DNA of 64,000 nt, from positions 1 through 64,000 of the forward strand of contig WFTL01000172.1 in NCBI GenBank assembly GCA_015485495.1, written 5' to 3'. How positions within the stretch are numbered: position 1 is the stretch's first letter; each line of letters starts with the position of its first letter. The DNA comes from Planctomycetaceae bacterium. Its GTDB lineage: Bacteria; Planctomycetota; Planctomycetia; Planctomycetales; Planctomycetaceae. The notes under the pieces are model-generated. The model had not been told where the DNA came from and ran no database searches. It saw only the letters and a program-made list of their open reading frames with translations. Positions 45,567 to 55,986 of the stretch are shown piece by piece. A program made the position numbers and the translations under genes.

Positions 45567-46056
45567 CGTCTGCTCGCTTTCTCTTCGCGGAGCCTGTCCG
45601 GTTCGTTTTGTACGTGAATGGCGATCCGGACGGTCTGTTGTCCGGACAAGTGTTCGGTTTCGAGTCGCGGTCCCGCGGCGGGAGATGTGGAATCCGCCAG
45701 ACGAGTATTCGCCTTCCGGATCAATCAGCATACCGGCATTCGATGATTTGTGATCCCTGGCAGATCGTCCTGACCGCCCTTTTTCTGCGAATGCGGTGAC
45801 CTTTCCGCCCGGCGTGGACTTCGGCCTGTGGTTGCGGTTCGTGGACAGTTCGAGACAATTTCGCCGGATCGGAACCATCTGTGGGGAGTTTGTGACGGGG
45901 GGCCGGATGAGACAGCACGGAGAGGCATCGCTGTGATGATGTGGGTGCACCGAATGAACGTCATCGTGCCGGCCCGTTGTCGGAATGGAAGACGAGGAAC
46001 CCGATTCCACTCATCGAGGACGGAACAGCGGACGGACCAGGAGACCGGGACCTGCC
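45567..46056. other. Divergent gap, SDR / bioA
   Basis: This 490-bp region has open frames only with non-protein-like composition. It should carry promoters for the SDR (minus) and bioA (plus) genes. No good -35/-10 pair, riboswitch or BirA-like palindrome was recognised. Confidence 0.45.
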
Positions 46057-47448
46057 ATGACAGAGGCTGAAGTGACCGTCGATGCGGAGAAAGTGCGGAA
46101 GTGGGATCGCCATCATGTGTGGCATCCGTTCACACCGATGACCAGCCATCGGCGCGAAGATCCGCCGATCATCACCGAAGCGGACGGGTTCGAACTGATC
46201 GATACGGACGGACGCCGGTATGTGGACGGCATTTCTTCTTTGTGGTGCAACGTTCACGGTCACCGGGTTCCTGAAATCGATGCCGCCGTCCGCAGACAGC
46301 TCGATCGTGTGGCCCATACGACCCTGCTGGGGCTGGCATCCGATGTTTCGGCCGAACTGGCCTGGCGGCTGGTACAGATCGTTCCGGACGGGCTGAACCA
46401 CGTGTTCTATTCCGACAGCGGAGCCACGGCCGTCGAGGTGGCTTTGAAGATGGCTTATCAGTATCACCGTCAGAAAGGTGGCCGCCCGCAGCAGCGGGAC
46501 GTGTTCCTCTGCGTGGGGCAGGCTTATCACGGGGATACCATCGGCAGTGTGAGTGTCGGAGGGATCGATCTGTTTCACCGTGTGTATCGGGACATGCTGT
46601 TTCCCACCGTCACGGTGCCCTCGCCGGTGGCTCTGCGGGTGCCTGAAAACCACACATCCGAATCGTGGGTCCAGCACTGTCACGATGAAGTCCGGCGGGT
46701 GCTCCGCGAATACCGCCATCGCGCCGCAGGATTCATTCTGGAACCGCTCGTCCAGGGGGCAGCCGGAATTCTCGTGCACCCGCCGGGATATCTGGCATTC
46801 GTGCGTGAGCAGTGTACCCGCTTCGGAATTCCGCTGATCGCGGACGAAGTGGCTGTGGGATTCGGCCGGACGGGACGTCTGTTCGCGTGTGAACACGAAC
46901 AGGTGTGTCCCGATATCCTGTGCCTGGCCAAGGGGATCAGCGGCGGCTATCTGCCTCTGGCCGCCACACTCACAACCAGCGAAATCCATGATGCGTTTCT
47001 GGGAGAGCCGCATGAATTCCGGACCTTTTTTCATGGTCACACGTACACGGGCAATCCGCTGGGCTGCGCGGCCGCTCTGGCGTCTCTGGACCTGTTCGAA
47101 AGCAGGCGTGTGCTGGAGAACGTGGGCGTTCTGGAACGGCTGCTGTCAGAACGTCTGGCAGATCTGCGGGGGCATTCTCACGTGGCGGAAGTGCGGCAGA
47201 AGGGAATCATGGTGGGGATTGAACTGGTTCAGGACCGGGAGGCGCTGACTCCGTTTCCGGCGGAGGTTCGGCTGGGACATCAGGTCACGCTGGCGGCACG
47301 TCGACGCGGTGTCATCATTCGGCCGCTGGGAGATGTCGTGGTCCTGATGCCGGCTCCTGCCATGCCGGCCGGACTGGTGGAACGTCTCTGCGATGTGGTG
47401 ATCGAATCGATTGACGAGGCCATCGATAAGATCGTTGATCGGAACTGA
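46057..47448 (+). CDS. bioA: Adenosylmethionine-8-amino-7-oxononanoate aminotransferase
   Basis: PLP-dependent class III aminotransferase of 463 aa in biotin synthesis, making 7,8-diaminopelargonate from KAPA using SAM as amino donor. The sequence begins with the family's [10 protein letters not shown] segment, has [19 protein letters not shown] for PLP phosphate binding, [12 protein letters not shown] with the PLP-contacting Asp, and the lysine of the Schiff base at Lys292 ([14 protein letters not shown]). [15 protein letters not shown] is also typical. No other bio genes are adjacent. Confidence 0.93.
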   Translation: MTEAEVTVDAEKVRKWDRHHVWHPFTPMTSHRREDPPIITEADGFELIDTDGRRYVDGISSLWCNVHGHRVPEIDAAVRRQLDRVAHTTLLGLASDVSAELAWRLVQIVPDGLNHVFYSDSGATAVEVALKMAYQYHRQKGGRPQQRDVFLCVGQAYHGDTIGSVSVGGIDLFHRVYRDMLFPTVTVPSPVALRVPENHTSESWVQHCHDEVRRVLREYRHRAAGFILEPLVQGAAGILVHPPGYLAFVREQCTRFGIPLIADEVAVGFGRTGRLFACEHEQVCPDILCLAKGISGGYLPLAATLTTSEIHDAFLGEPHEFRTFFHGHTYTGNPLGCAAALASLDLFESRRVLENVGVLERLLSERLADLRGHSHVAEVRQKGIMVGIELVQDREALTPFPAEVRLGHQVTLAARRRGVIIRPLGDVVVLMPAPAMPAGLVERLCDVVIESIDEAIDKIVDRN

Positions 47449-47521
47449 CAGCGGAAGGGCTGAACCGGGGGCTGGCATCTGCGTGATGCGGTGCTGTCGG
47501 CGCGCGGCCGGAATGATGTGT

Positions 47522-48058
47522 TCAGTGCGGCGACCGGCTGCGGCGTTTCCAGATACCGCGGCCGGCGACGCGGGCCCGCGCGGCGGCTCGGTGCAGCCGC
47601 GAAGACAATGCGGGTGGCAGATCCCAGGACGTTACCAGGCGGGCGTGTCCGGCTTCGAGAAGAGCTTCATTGACGAGCTGACCGTCAGTGTCCGTCACCC
47701 AGGCCAGTCGCCGCCCCCGGACATCGACCGGCTGTGGGCCGTTTTCCAGGTACACCGGCTGTCCATGCAGGCGGCGGTGGAGCCAGTCGCGTGCCGCCAG
47801 GGCTCCTGGTTCCGGCGTACCGGTTGAACCCCCCATTTCCGGGGCATCGACACCCAGGAGGCGGACACGGGTTCCGTTTTCCAGCTCCAGCGTGTCGCCG
47901 TCGATCACGCGCGTCACGCGCAGCGGCCCCTGTGTGCGTCGGGCTTCGGGACCAGGGGCGGGACCGGGGGCGGTGGTCAGACGCCGTGTCAGCAGAGCGG
48001 CCAGGACGAACAGAGCTGTCAGCCAGGGCGGAGGACGGCGAAAGCGTCGGGGAATCAC
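47522..48058 (-). CDS. Membrane-anchored staphylococcal-nuclease-like protein
   Basis: Protein of 178 aa. One N-terminal hydrophobic helix (PPPWLTALFVLAALL) precedes the SNase domain, with RVTRVIDGDTLELENGTRVRLLGVDAPE carrying the conserved Asp and Arg, and LVNEALLEAGHARL later. It is probably a surface or periplasmic thermonuclease-like enzyme. The full catalytic set (Arg, Glu, Arg) can only be partly traced by eye. Confidence 0.83.
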   Translation of the reverse strand: MIPRRFRRPPPWLTALFVLAALLTRRLTTAPGPAPGPEARRTQGPLRVTRVIDGDTLELENGTRVRLLGVDAPEMGGSTGTPEPGALAARDWLHRRLHGQPVYLENGPQPVDVRGRRLAWVTDTDGQLVNEALLEAGHARLVTSWDLPPALSSRLHRAAARARVAGRGIWKRRSRSPH

Positions 48059-48316
48059 AGGAAGGCTCCTGAGAAATCCGGGGAACCGTCGGAGGGAGAA
48101 ACGACGGGATAAGCGGCAGAAAATGCCGCTGCCGGTCTCGGGCGGCCTGCCGCAGCAGCGTTATGACGGGCGCGTCTGTCAAATTCAATGCAGGTGTCAG
48201 AATCCACTGACGCATTCGGGGGGGCGGGGACGATTTGTGAAACGGAGCATGGTGTCCGGAGTGATGGGGGTGCGGCCGGCTCCGTGTGAAGCGGTTTGTC
48301 TTTGGGGGTGGGAATC

Positions 48317-49438
48317 ATGACGCGGGTCTGTGTGGGCATTGGTCTGTTTTTGAGTGTGGTGGCCGTCGGGTGCAGCACATCGCGCCCGTTGACAGGCCTG
48401 GCCGATCGCTTTCGCTCGTCCGCAGGCGAGGACGACGAATTGATTCTGGACCGTGATGAACTGTCACCGGCGTTTCGTCGGGCGAAGTCGGAACTGAAGG
48501 ATGCCGAACGCACGATGCTGTCCTGGGCGGCGTGGCGGGAAGATGCCGGCCAGTATGCCGAAGCGCGGCGCCGTTATCAGGAAATCCTGACGGACAACCC
48601 GGACTGTGTGGCAGCCCGTCTGGGAATCGCCCGTGTGGAACGGAAGACAGGCCGTTTCCGACAGTGTCTGGAAATTCTGGAGGGAGCCCGGGCACGGCAT
48701 CCGGATGATCCAGCGGTGCCTCTGGAAATGGGACGGGCGTACGCAGAACGGGAACAGTGGGATGAGGCGATCGTTCATCTCCAGGATGCGGCTGCTCTGA
48801 ACCCGGACGATGAGACGATTCAGTATGAACTGGGACTGGCCTTCACGGAATCCGGGCGGTATGAAGAAGCGATCGTGCATCTGAAGGAGGCGGTGGGAGA
48901 AGCGGCGGCTCTGTACAACATCGGTTATGTTCTGCATGAATCGGGACGGTCGACCGAAGCTGCCGCGTGGTTCCAACAGGCTCTGGCGCGACATCCGGAT
49001 GCTCGGACGAAGCAGATGGCCGAAGAGATGCTGGCGCAACTGCGGCCGCAGCCCGCTGCCGGCGATGCCCTGACAGCTCAGACAGATTCCGCCTTTGTTC
49101 AGGGCGGCGTGCGTCCGGTTTCGGAGCAGGCGTTTCCTCCGCATCGTCCGGCCGTTCATCCGGCCACGATGACCCGCACGGCGATCGTTCGGGGCAGTCA
49201 CGCCGGCGACTCCGTGTCAGGAACCGCGAACGGACAGGTGGAGACTGGCAGATCAGGAGTGGCCACGTACAATTCGGTCGGGTCCGGCGGGCTGGCTCCC
49301 TGGCGCGGCTTCCGGCAGAATGCGGGAAACACGTGGCGTCCGACCGCTTCCGGAGATGCCCGGACATCTGCGCCGCCGGCCGTATCGTCTGCGCCTGCCG
49401 GGACTGTGCAGGAACCTCCTGCGTGGCACCGCTACTGA
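48317..49438 (+). CDS. TPR-repeat lipoprotein
   Basis: Protein of 373 aa. The N-terminus has a lipobox ending AVGC, so it is membrane-anchored. Several tetratricopeptide repeats follow from about 70 to 260 (AGQYAEARRRYQEILTDNPD, WDEAIVHLQDAAALNPDDET, SGRYEEAIVHLKEAVGE). The C-terminal third is Ser/Thr/Ala/Pro-rich and probably unstructured. It probably acts as a scaffold for protein-protein contacts in the envelope. ATG 48317 follows GGGGGTGGGA. Confidence 0.8.
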   Translation: MTRVCVGIGLFLSVVAVGCSTSRPLTGLADRFRSSAGEDDELILDRDELSPAFRRAKSELKDAERTMLSWAAWREDAGQYAEARRRYQEILTDNPDCVAARLGIARVERKTGRFRQCLEILEGARARHPDDPAVPLEMGRAYAEREQWDEAIVHLQDAAALNPDDETIQYELGLAFTESGRYEEAIVHLKEAVGEAAALYNIGYVLHESGRSTEAAAWFQQALARHPDARTKQMAEEMLAQLRPQPAAGDALTAQTDSAFVQGGVRPVSEQAFPPHRPAVHPATMTRTAIVRGSHAGDSVSGTANGQVETGRSGVATYNSVGSGGLAPWRGFRQNAGNTWRPTASGDARTSAPPAVSSAPAGTVQEPPAWHRY

Positions 49439-49464
49439 TCTTCTGAACAACCATGCTGTGATCG

Positions 49465-52400
49465 ATGTCGCCGAAACTGTCTGAAGCCGACATCGAGCGG
49501 GCGATGCTCTGCGATCAGCCGTCGCTGACACGGCAGCATCGGGCGCTTCAACAGGCCGGGCAGTCGCGACGGAAATCGGATCGTCGTCGGTTTCTGCGTC
49601 GGCTGCAGGAATCCGTTGATCGGCGGGAGCGTCGCCGTCGCAGTGTTCCGCGAATCACCTGGCCGGACGACCTGCCGATCACGGCTCAGCGGCAGGCCAT
49701 TGCCGAGAGCCTTCAGGATCACCAGGTGATCGTCGTCTGCGGAGAAACCGGGTCGGGCAAATCGACGCAGCTTCCGAAGATCGCTCTGGCCGCCGGCCGG
49801 GGAGTCGGCGGGGTCATCGGTCACACGCAGCCGCGCCGCATCGCGGCCCGTTCCGTGGCGGCCCGTCTGGCGGACGAACTGGGCTGCCAGGAAGGATCTC
49901 AGGTCGGCTGGCGCATCCGTTTCAGCGACCGATCCGGACCGGACACGCTGGTTCGATTCATGACGGACGGAATTCTGCTGGCGGAAACGCAGTCGGATCC
50001 GCTGCTGCTGCAGTACGACACGATCATCGTGGACGAAGCCCATGAACGGTCTTTGAACATCGATTTCCTGCTGGGATATCTGAAACGCCTTCTGCCGCAG
50101 CGGCCGGACCTGCGGGTGATTGTGACGTCCGCGACGATCGACACCGCCCGCTTCGCGGCGTTTTTCGAAGATGCGGCGGGGACGGTTCCGGTGGTGGAAG
50201 TCCGAGGGCGGACCTGGCCGGTGGAAATTCGCTGGCGCCCGCTGCTGCAGAGCGACGAGAACGGATCGACGGAAGAACGCGACTGGCTGGACGGCACCGT
50301 CGAAGCGGTTCAGGAACTGGCGCGGGAACACGGCGGCCACATTCTGGTGTTTCTGCCGACAGAACGCGCCATTCGGGAGACTCAGCGCCGACTCAACGGA
50401 CTGGACTGGCCCGGTGACATGCCCGGCCGGGGCACTCAGATTGTTCCCCTGTTTGGCCGGCTGTCGATGGCCGATCAGAACCGCGTATTTCAGCCGTATT
50501 CTCATCGACGAATCGTGCTGGCGACGAATGTGGCGGAATCGTCGATCACGGTCCCGGGAATCCGCAGCGTGGTGGACACCGGGACCGCTCGCATCAGCCG
50601 ATATTCGTCTCGTTCGCGGATTCAGCGGCTGCCGATCGAACCTGTTTCTCAGGCGTCGGCGCGCCAGCGGGCCGGTCGCTGCGGTCGGGTGGGACCGGGA
50701 GTCTGCATTCGGTTGTATTCGGAGGAGGATTTCGAAGGACGCGACGCATTCACGCCGCCGGAAATCAGCCGTACCGGCCTGGCCGGTGTCATTCTGCGCA
50801 CGCTGTCGCTGGGGCTGGGACCGCTGGAGGAGTTTCCGTTTCCCGATCCACCTGCGCTGTCGGCGGTGCGGGAAGGATACCGGACTCTGGAAGAACTGGG
50901 AGCCATTGACCGTCGCAACGATGCCTGCCGTCTCACGGACCTGGGAAAACAGATGGCGAAACTGCCGGTGGACCCTCGCATCAGCCGCATCATCCTGGCC
51001 GCTGTGGATGAACAGACGATCCCGGAGATCCTCATCATCGCGGCAGCTCTGGAAATCCAGGATCCTCGGGAACGCCCGCTGGACCGGCAGCAGGAAGCCG
51101 ATCGGGCACATGCTGCGTTCCGGCATTCCGGGAGCGATTTTCTGTCGTGGCTGAAGCTGTGGGACGCCTGGCACGAACAGAAGCAGAAGCTTTCCGGCAG
51201 TCGACTGAAGAAGTGGTGTCGGCAGCATTTTCTGTCCTGGATGCGCATGCGCGAATGGATGGACATCCATCGGCAGCTTCGGGATCTGCTGCGACAGAGC
51301 GGGGATCGGTCCTGGCGACATGGGGCCGGTCTCGATCCCGTCAAAGACCGTCGCGGTGATGAAGATGCGGTGCATCGAAGTCTGTTGACAGGACTGCTCA
51401 GTCATATCGCCTGGAGATCGGGGGAACGGGAGTATACGGGCGCCGGAGGCCGGACATTTGTCATCTGGCCCGGGTCTGTTCTTGCCGGGAAACCGCCGAA
51501 GTGGCTGGTGGCCGGGGAGCTGATCGAAACGAATCGGCGGTATGCCCGGATGGCAGCCGGCATCCGGCCGGAATGGGTGGAACCGCTGGCACAGCATCTG
51601 ATGAAGCGGTCTGTCAGTGAACCACACTGGAATGCGGCGACCGGAACTGCGATGGCTTACGAAAAACTGACTTTGTGGGGGCTGCCGATCGTGCCCCGGC
51701 GTCCTGTTCCGCTGTCCCGCCACGATCCGCAGCAGGCGCGGGAGCTGATGATCAGGCACGGGCTGGTGGGATCGGGACTGTTGTATGCCCAGGCATCAGG
51801 AAAGGGGGAGGAAGACGCAGTGTCGTCGGCGTATGACGATGAACAGCGTCTGCTGGATGACGGGATCCGGTCCCGGCTGACACCTGGACGGGTGCCACCC
51901 GGAGAACGGGCGTCCCGGCGACCGGCTCCCTGGGCGTCCCGGCTGCCGTTCCTGCAGCACAATGCGGAGGTGCTTGACGAACTGCATGAGATGCAGAGAA
52001 AGACACGGCGACCGGATGTTGTGCCGTCCGATGATGTGCTGTTTGCGGTGTTCGACCGACAGGTTCCTTCGGATGTCTGCGATCGGCATGAGCTGGCCAG
52101 GTGGTATCGACGGGAACGGAAACAGACACCGGATGTGCTGAAACTGTCCGTCGATCAGTTCGTCGGTGCCGCCGACCGGGAACGCAGTGCGGCTGAGTTT
52201 CCGTCGGTTCTGGAAATCGGCACGATGCGCCTGCCGTTGTCCTGGGACATGCAGCCGGGCGAATCGAGCGATGGAGTCACCGTGACCGTCCCGGAGGACG
52301 GACTGGGCCGGTTGTCGGCCGACCGAATCGACTGGCTGGTTCCGGGACTGCTGGAAGAAAAGGTCACGGCGCTGATTCGCGGACTGCCCCGATCCGTACG

Positions 52401-53571
52401 CCGGCTGCTTGTGCCCGTCCCCGAGACGGCTCGCGGCGTGGTCGGGCAACTGTCGTTCGGACAGGGAAACCTGCTGCGGGAACTGGCCCGGTTGCTGTCG
52501 CGTGCTGCCGGCGAACCGATTTCTGTGGAAGATCTCCGACGTGTGACTCTGCCGGTTCATCTGCAGATGAATGTCCGCGTGGTGGACGGGAATGGCCGGA
52601 CACTGGCCCAGGGCCGCTGTCTGAGGCGTCTGCGGGAACAGATGGCTGCGCGGGAACGGTCCGAGGGATCAGATCGTGTCGGCCCGGATCCCGCGGTTTC
52701 ACCGGAAGCAGCGGCCTGGCAGCGCCGGGGGCTGACATCATGGGATTTCGGTGATCTGCCGGAACGGGTACCGGTCGTCCAGGCGGGAATTCGCCTGGAC
52801 GCCTTTCCTGCAGTTCGCGACGACGGCACCAGTGCAGCGCTGACGCTGTGTCGGTCAGCAGCCGAAGCGCAGATTGTTCTGCGCGGCGGCGTGCGCCGGC
52901 TGGTGTTTCTGTCGGAAGAAACGGTGCTTCGAAAACGCATTCGCAACCTGGGTGGACTCAGTCAGATCGAACTGCTGGCGTCATCCATTCGCGGTATCCG
53001 GCTTCGGGCGCACCTGGAGCTTCTGATGGCCGAACGTGCCTTTCTTTCCGGCCGACCGTTACCGCGAACCCGGCAGGATTTCGAAGCGGCCCTGACGGCC
53101 GGGCGGCGTGCTTTGAGTTCCGTGTCGGCGGAATTCGTGGGGTTTCTGCCGAAACTGTTCGAAGACTATCATGCCACTCGCCGCTGCCTGGAAAACTGTT
53201 CTGCTGCGGGAGCCGGGCCGCGACTGCGGGAACTGCGGCAGCATCTGGCCGGGCTGGTGCATGCCGATTTCCTGGCCGTGACTCCCTGGGCCTGGCTGAC
53301 TCAGTTTCCCCGCTACTTCGCCTGTCTGCGCCACTGTGTCCAGCGAATGACATCGGGGGGACTGAAGACCGAACAGGAACTGGCTGAACAGGTCCGTCCC
53401 TGGCAGGAACGACTCGAAAAACGAACACGTTCCTCCCATCGGTCTCCAATGCTCGATCACTACCGATGGATGCTGGAAGAATACCGTGTTCGGCTGCTCG
53501 CTCCGCGGCTGGGAACCGCCATCGATGTGTCGGAGCAGAAGCTGGATGATTACTGGCAGGCGATTCCGTAG
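49465..53571 (+). CDS. hrpA: ATP-dependent RNA helicase HrpA
   Basis: DEAH-box helicase of 1368 aa, in the normal HrpA size range. Walker A GETGSGKST at 93-101, DEAH at 190-193, SAT in VTSATIDTARF, and motif VI QRAGRCGRVGPG are all present. The C-terminal HrpA-specific region (DUF3418-like) is complete to DDYWQAIP. In other bacteria HrpA helps resolve stalled ribosomes and process mRNA. It begins 26 bp after the TPR lipoprotein and may share a transcript with it. The stop is at 53571. Confidence 0.93.
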   Translation: MSPKLSEADIERAMLCDQPSLTRQHRALQQAGQSRRKSDRRRFLRRLQESVDRRERRRRSVPRITWPDDLPITAQRQAIAESLQDHQVIVVCGETGSGKSTQLPKIALAAGRGVGGVIGHTQPRRIAARSVAARLADELGCQEGSQVGWRIRFSDRSGPDTLVRFMTDGILLAETQSDPLLLQYDTIIVDEAHERSLNIDFLLGYLKRLLPQRPDLRVIVTSATIDTARFAAFFEDAAGTVPVVEVRGRTWPVEIRWRPLLQSDENGSTEERDWLDGTVEAVQELAREHGGHILVFLPTERAIRETQRRLNGLDWPGDMPGRGTQIVPLFGRLSMADQNRVFQPYSHRRIVLATNVAESSITVPGIRSVVDTGTARISRYSSRSRIQRLPIEPVSQASARQRAGRCGRVGPGVCIRLYSEEDFEGRDAFTPPEISRTGLAGVILRTLSLGLGPLEEFPFPDPPALSAVREGYRTLEELGAIDRRNDACRLTDLGKQMAKLPVDPRISRIILAAVDEQTIPEILIIAAALEIQDPRERPLDRQQEADRAHAAFRHSGSDFLSWLKLWDAWHEQKQKLSGSRLKKWCRQHFLSWMRMREWMDIHRQLRDLLRQSGDRSWRHGAGLDPVKDRRGDEDAVHRSLLTGLLSHIAWRSGEREYTGAGGRTFVIWPGSVLAGKPPKWLVAGELIETNRRYARMAAGIRPEWVEPLAQHLMKRSVSEPHWNAATGTAMAYEKLTLWGLPIVPRRPVPLSRHDPQQARELMIRHGLVGSGLLYAQASGKGEEDAVSSAYDDEQRLLDDGIRSRLTPGRVPPGERASRRPAPWASRLPFLQHNAEVLDELHEMQRKTRRPDVVPSDDVLFAVFDRQVPSDVCDRHELARWYRRERKQTPDVLKLSVDQFVGAADRERSAAEFPSVLEIGTMRLPLSWDMQPGESSDGVTVTVPEDGLGRLSADRIDWLVPGLLEEKVTALIRGLPRSVRRLLVPVPETARGVVGQLSFGQGNLLRELARLLSRAAGEPISVEDLRRVTLPVHLQMNVRVVDGNGRTLAQGRCLRRLREQMAARERSEGSDRVGPDPAVSPEAAAWQRRGLTSWDFGDLPERVPVVQAGIRLDAFPAVRDDGTSAALTLCRSAAEAQIVLRGGVRRLVFLSEETVLRKRIRNLGGLSQIELLASSIRGIRLRAHLELLMAERAFLSGRPLPRTRQDFEAALTAGRRALSSVSAEFVGFLPKLFEDYHATRRCLENCSAAGAGPRLRELRQHLAGLVHADFLAVTPWAWLTQFPRYFACLRHCVQRMTSGGLKTEQELAEQVRPWQERLEKRTRSSHRSPMLDHYRWMLEEYRVRLLAPRLGTAIDVSEQKLDDYWQAIP

Positions 53572-53819
53572 CAGGGAGCGGCCGGTGTGTTCCGTGCCGT
53601 CAGGGCGACGGAGCGGCAGACGGGACGATCGTTTTTTTGCGCCTGCACGGAGCGCCGCAGTTGCGATGCTGCAGGGGAGCCACGAAGATGACGGCCCGTC
53701 AGAAAGCCAGGCGGCCATGTGGGGGCCAGGGGGGCAATCGGCAGCCGGGCCGGCATGGAGAACGGTCGGAGACCGGAAACGAAACTTCAGAGCCGCACAG
53801 CGGCAGCATTGGGACTTTC

Positions 53820-54599
53820 ATGAGAGCCAGTCGGACACTGAGGCAGATCCGGGGAAATGCAGCGGCTCGCATCTGCTGCCTGGGGCACTACATCCCGTCT
53901 TTTGTCCGGCATGCGGCGCATTTCGGATACGACTGCATCTGGCTGGATCTGGAACACCGCAACTGGCCGCAGCGCGATGTGCAGGCGATTCTGGCCTTCG
54001 CCCACCTGTTCGACATCGACATCATGCTGCGTCCAGGAACTCTCGAGAAGACGGCTCTGTACCGCTATCTGGAAGACGGGGCCACCGGCCTGATGATTCC
54101 TCATGTGAACACGCCTGAAATGGCCCGGGAACTCGTGCAGTTCGTTCGATTTCCGCCGCTGGGGAACCGTGGTCTGGATGGAGCGGGGCTGGATTCAGAC
54201 TTCATGGTGTGCGACGAGGAGGATTATCTGGAGGAAGTGAACCGCCAGACGTTTCTGGTTGTGCAGGTGGAGACTCCGGAAGCCGTGGCCGGTGTGGATG
54301 CCATTGCGGCGGTGGAAGGCGTGGACGGGATATTCATTGGTCCTGGAGACCTGGGACTGCGGCTGAAGTACGATCCGTCGGGTCTGACGATCGACGATGC
54401 GGTCGAGCAGGTGGCGGCAGCGTGCCGACGGCACGGCAAGGCCTGGGGCATGCCGGTGAAAAGCGAAGATGAACTGCGGCAGCGCATCAATCAGGGCGGA
54501 CAGCTCATGGCCTGGGGCGGAGAATTTTCTGCCATCATGGAGCATCTGCGCCAGTGTGCTCAGGGATTCGACAACAGTGCCCCCGGGAGGGCCGAATGA
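53820..54599 (+). CDS. HpaI/HpcH-family class II aldolase
   Basis: Metal-dependent pyruvate aldolase of 259 aa. DCIWLDLEHRNW, QVETPEAV (metal-binding Glu) and GIFIGPGDLGLRL (metal-binding Asp) are the family's motifs. It probably cleaves or forms a 2-keto-3-deoxy sugar acid or a dihydroxyheptenedioate-like compound. Overlap of its stop with the next ATG (ATGA) ties it to the SDR gene that follows, which may oxidise or reduce the same substrate line. The frame is open 61 codons upstream, but ATG 53820 starts the conserved part. Confidence 0.88.
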   Translation: MRASRTLRQIRGNAAARICCLGHYIPSFVRHAAHFGYDCIWLDLEHRNWPQRDVQAILAFAHLFDIDIMLRPGTLEKTALYRYLEDGATGLMIPHVNTPEMARELVQFVRFPPLGNRGLDGAGLDSDFMVCDEEDYLEEVNRQTFLVVQVETPEAVAGVDAIAAVEGVDGIFIGPGDLGLRLKYDPSGLTIDDAVEQVAAACRRHGKAWGMPVKSEDELRQRINQGGQLMAWGGEFSAIMEHLRQCAQGFDNSAPGRAE

Positions 54600-55372
54600 C
54601 GCCGGACGGAAGGTCGCTCGCCGGAAAAACGGCTCTGGTCACCGGTGCCGGAGCCGGCATCGGACGCGCGTGTGCTCTGGAACTGGCCCGCCGCGGTGCA
54701 GATCTGATCGTGAATGACCGACCGGACAGTTCCGATCTGGAACAGACAGCCGCCGGGGTCCGTGATCTGGGCTGCTCATGCCACATGGCCCCGGCGGACG
54801 TTTTCTGCCGCAGCGGCTGCGAACAGGTCGTGGAATCCGGTCTCCGCCAGGCCGGGCGCATCGACATTCTCATCAGCAATCCGGCTTACAGCCGACGCAG
54901 TGCGTTTCTCGATTACGACCCGGATGATTTCGAGCGTACGATTCAGGCCACACTGACGTCCGGTTTCCACATGGCTCAACTGGTTGCCCGCCATCTGACG
55001 CAGCGCGACGGCGGCGGCAGAATCGTGTTCATCAGCAGTGTGCAGGCGGAACGTCCCTACGCTCGATCGTGCGCCTACGGCCCGGCGAAGGCGGCTTTGA
55101 ATCATTTGATGCGAACCATCGCCGTTGAACTGGCACCGCACCGGGTCAATGTCAATGCGATCGATCCGGGCTGGATCGAAACACCGGGTGAACACCGTAC
55201 CTTCGGGGCGGATGTGCTTCGCCAGGAAGGCGCCCGCCTGCCGTGGGGCCGACTGGGGCAGCCGGAAGACATTGCCCGGGCTGCCGCGTTTCTCGTTTCG
55301 GACGAAGCCGACTACATCAGCGGCACCGTTCTGACGGTGGATGGTCTGTTCCGTTACCGCGACTGCCTGTGA
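54596..55372 (+). CDS. Short-chain dehydrogenase coupled to the aldolase
   Basis: SDR oxidoreductase of 258 aa with TGAGAGIG for cofactor binding, ISNPAY in place of NNAG, FISSVQAE with the catalytic Ser, and YGPAK with the catalytic Tyr and Lys. The C-terminus (SGTVLTVDGLF) is the classical tetrameric SDR end. It overlaps the aldolase stop and has GGGAGG upstream. It probably works on a sugar acid or alcohol in the aldolase pathway. Confidence 0.88.
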   Translation: MTPDGRSLAGKTALVTGAGAGIGRACALELARRGADLIVNDRPDSSDLEQTAAGVRDLGCSCHMAPADVFCRSGCEQVVESGLRQAGRIDILISNPAYSRRSAFLDYDPDDFERTIQATLTSGFHMAQLVARHLTQRDGGGRIVFISSVQAERPYARSCAYGPAKAALNHLMRTIAVELAPHRVNVNAIDPGWIETPGEHRTFGADVLRQEGARLPWGRLGQPEDIARAAAFLVSDEADYISGTVLTVDGLFRYRDCL

Positions 55373-55496
55373 TCCGGTTCCGGCTGCCAGTGCGCGGAAC
55401 CGGCCGCACACGGGGGATCTGCTGCAGGAACAACAGGTTGTCCGGGACGACGCGGCCAGCGGGACTATCTGCCGGAACAGTCCGGTGACGAATGCG

Positions 55497-55751
55497 TCAG
55501 TTGTTTTCCGGGGCAGCCACGTTGATGCGGCGTCCCTTCCGATCGAAATAGACTTCGCCGTCGGTCAGCGCGAACAGGGTGTAGTCGCGGCCCATGCCGA
55601 CGTTGCGGCCGGGATGCCATTTCGTGCCGCACTGACGCACCAGAATGTTTCCGGCACGGACGCGTTCTCCGCCGAATTTCTTGACACCGCGACGCTTGGA
55701 ATGCGAATCGCGTCCGTTACGGCTGGATCCCTGTCCCTTCTTATGAGCCAT
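55497..55751 (-). CDS. rpmA: 50S ribosomal protein L27
   Basis: Protein of 84 aa, the normal L27 length. It begins [20 protein letters not shown], the tail that reaches the peptidyl-transferase centre, followed by [20 protein letters not shown] 55751 has GGAG about nine bases upstream; the frame is open 61 codons further without coding character. The usual partner rplU (L21) is not adjacent in this window. Confidence 0.96.
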   Translation of the reverse strand: MAHKKGQGSSRNGRDSHSKRRGVKKFGGERVRAGNILVRQCGTKWHPGRNVGMGRDYTLFALTDGEVYFDRKGRRINVAAPENN

Positions 55752-55858
55752 GATGACTGCTCCAAAGTTCGCTGTGGGACGCTGCAGGCTGCAGAACGTC
55801 CGGACGGACGGCTGTCTGTCAGATTTTCCGGCGTCGATCACACCGTTGTCGACCTTCG

Positions 55859-55881
55859 AGCGGGGCGTTTTCTGCCCCGCT
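55859..55881. promoter_or_regulatory. Strong hairpin between rpmA and the upstream gene
   Basis: AGCGGGGC and GCCCCGCT form a perfect eight-bp stem with a seven-base loop, about 108 bases upstream of the rpmA start. No T run follows on either strand, so it is not a standard terminator. It could be a leader structure or end the transcript of the gene at 55987-56952. Only the structure is seen. Confidence 0.4.
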
Positions 55882-55986
55882 GCCGCCGGAGAAGATGTGG
55901 GATTCTGACGATTTCTGCCGGGGATGCAAGACAATTGCGGAGCCGGATTACCGGGGGAATGCCGGATTCCCGCTGCCGGCAGGAAT

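Noticed and set aside
49432-51759. 775-codon minus-strand open frame opposite hrpA
   Set aside because: Antisense shadow of hrpA with biased composition (Arg, Pro, Gln, His, Phe) and no recognisable motif.
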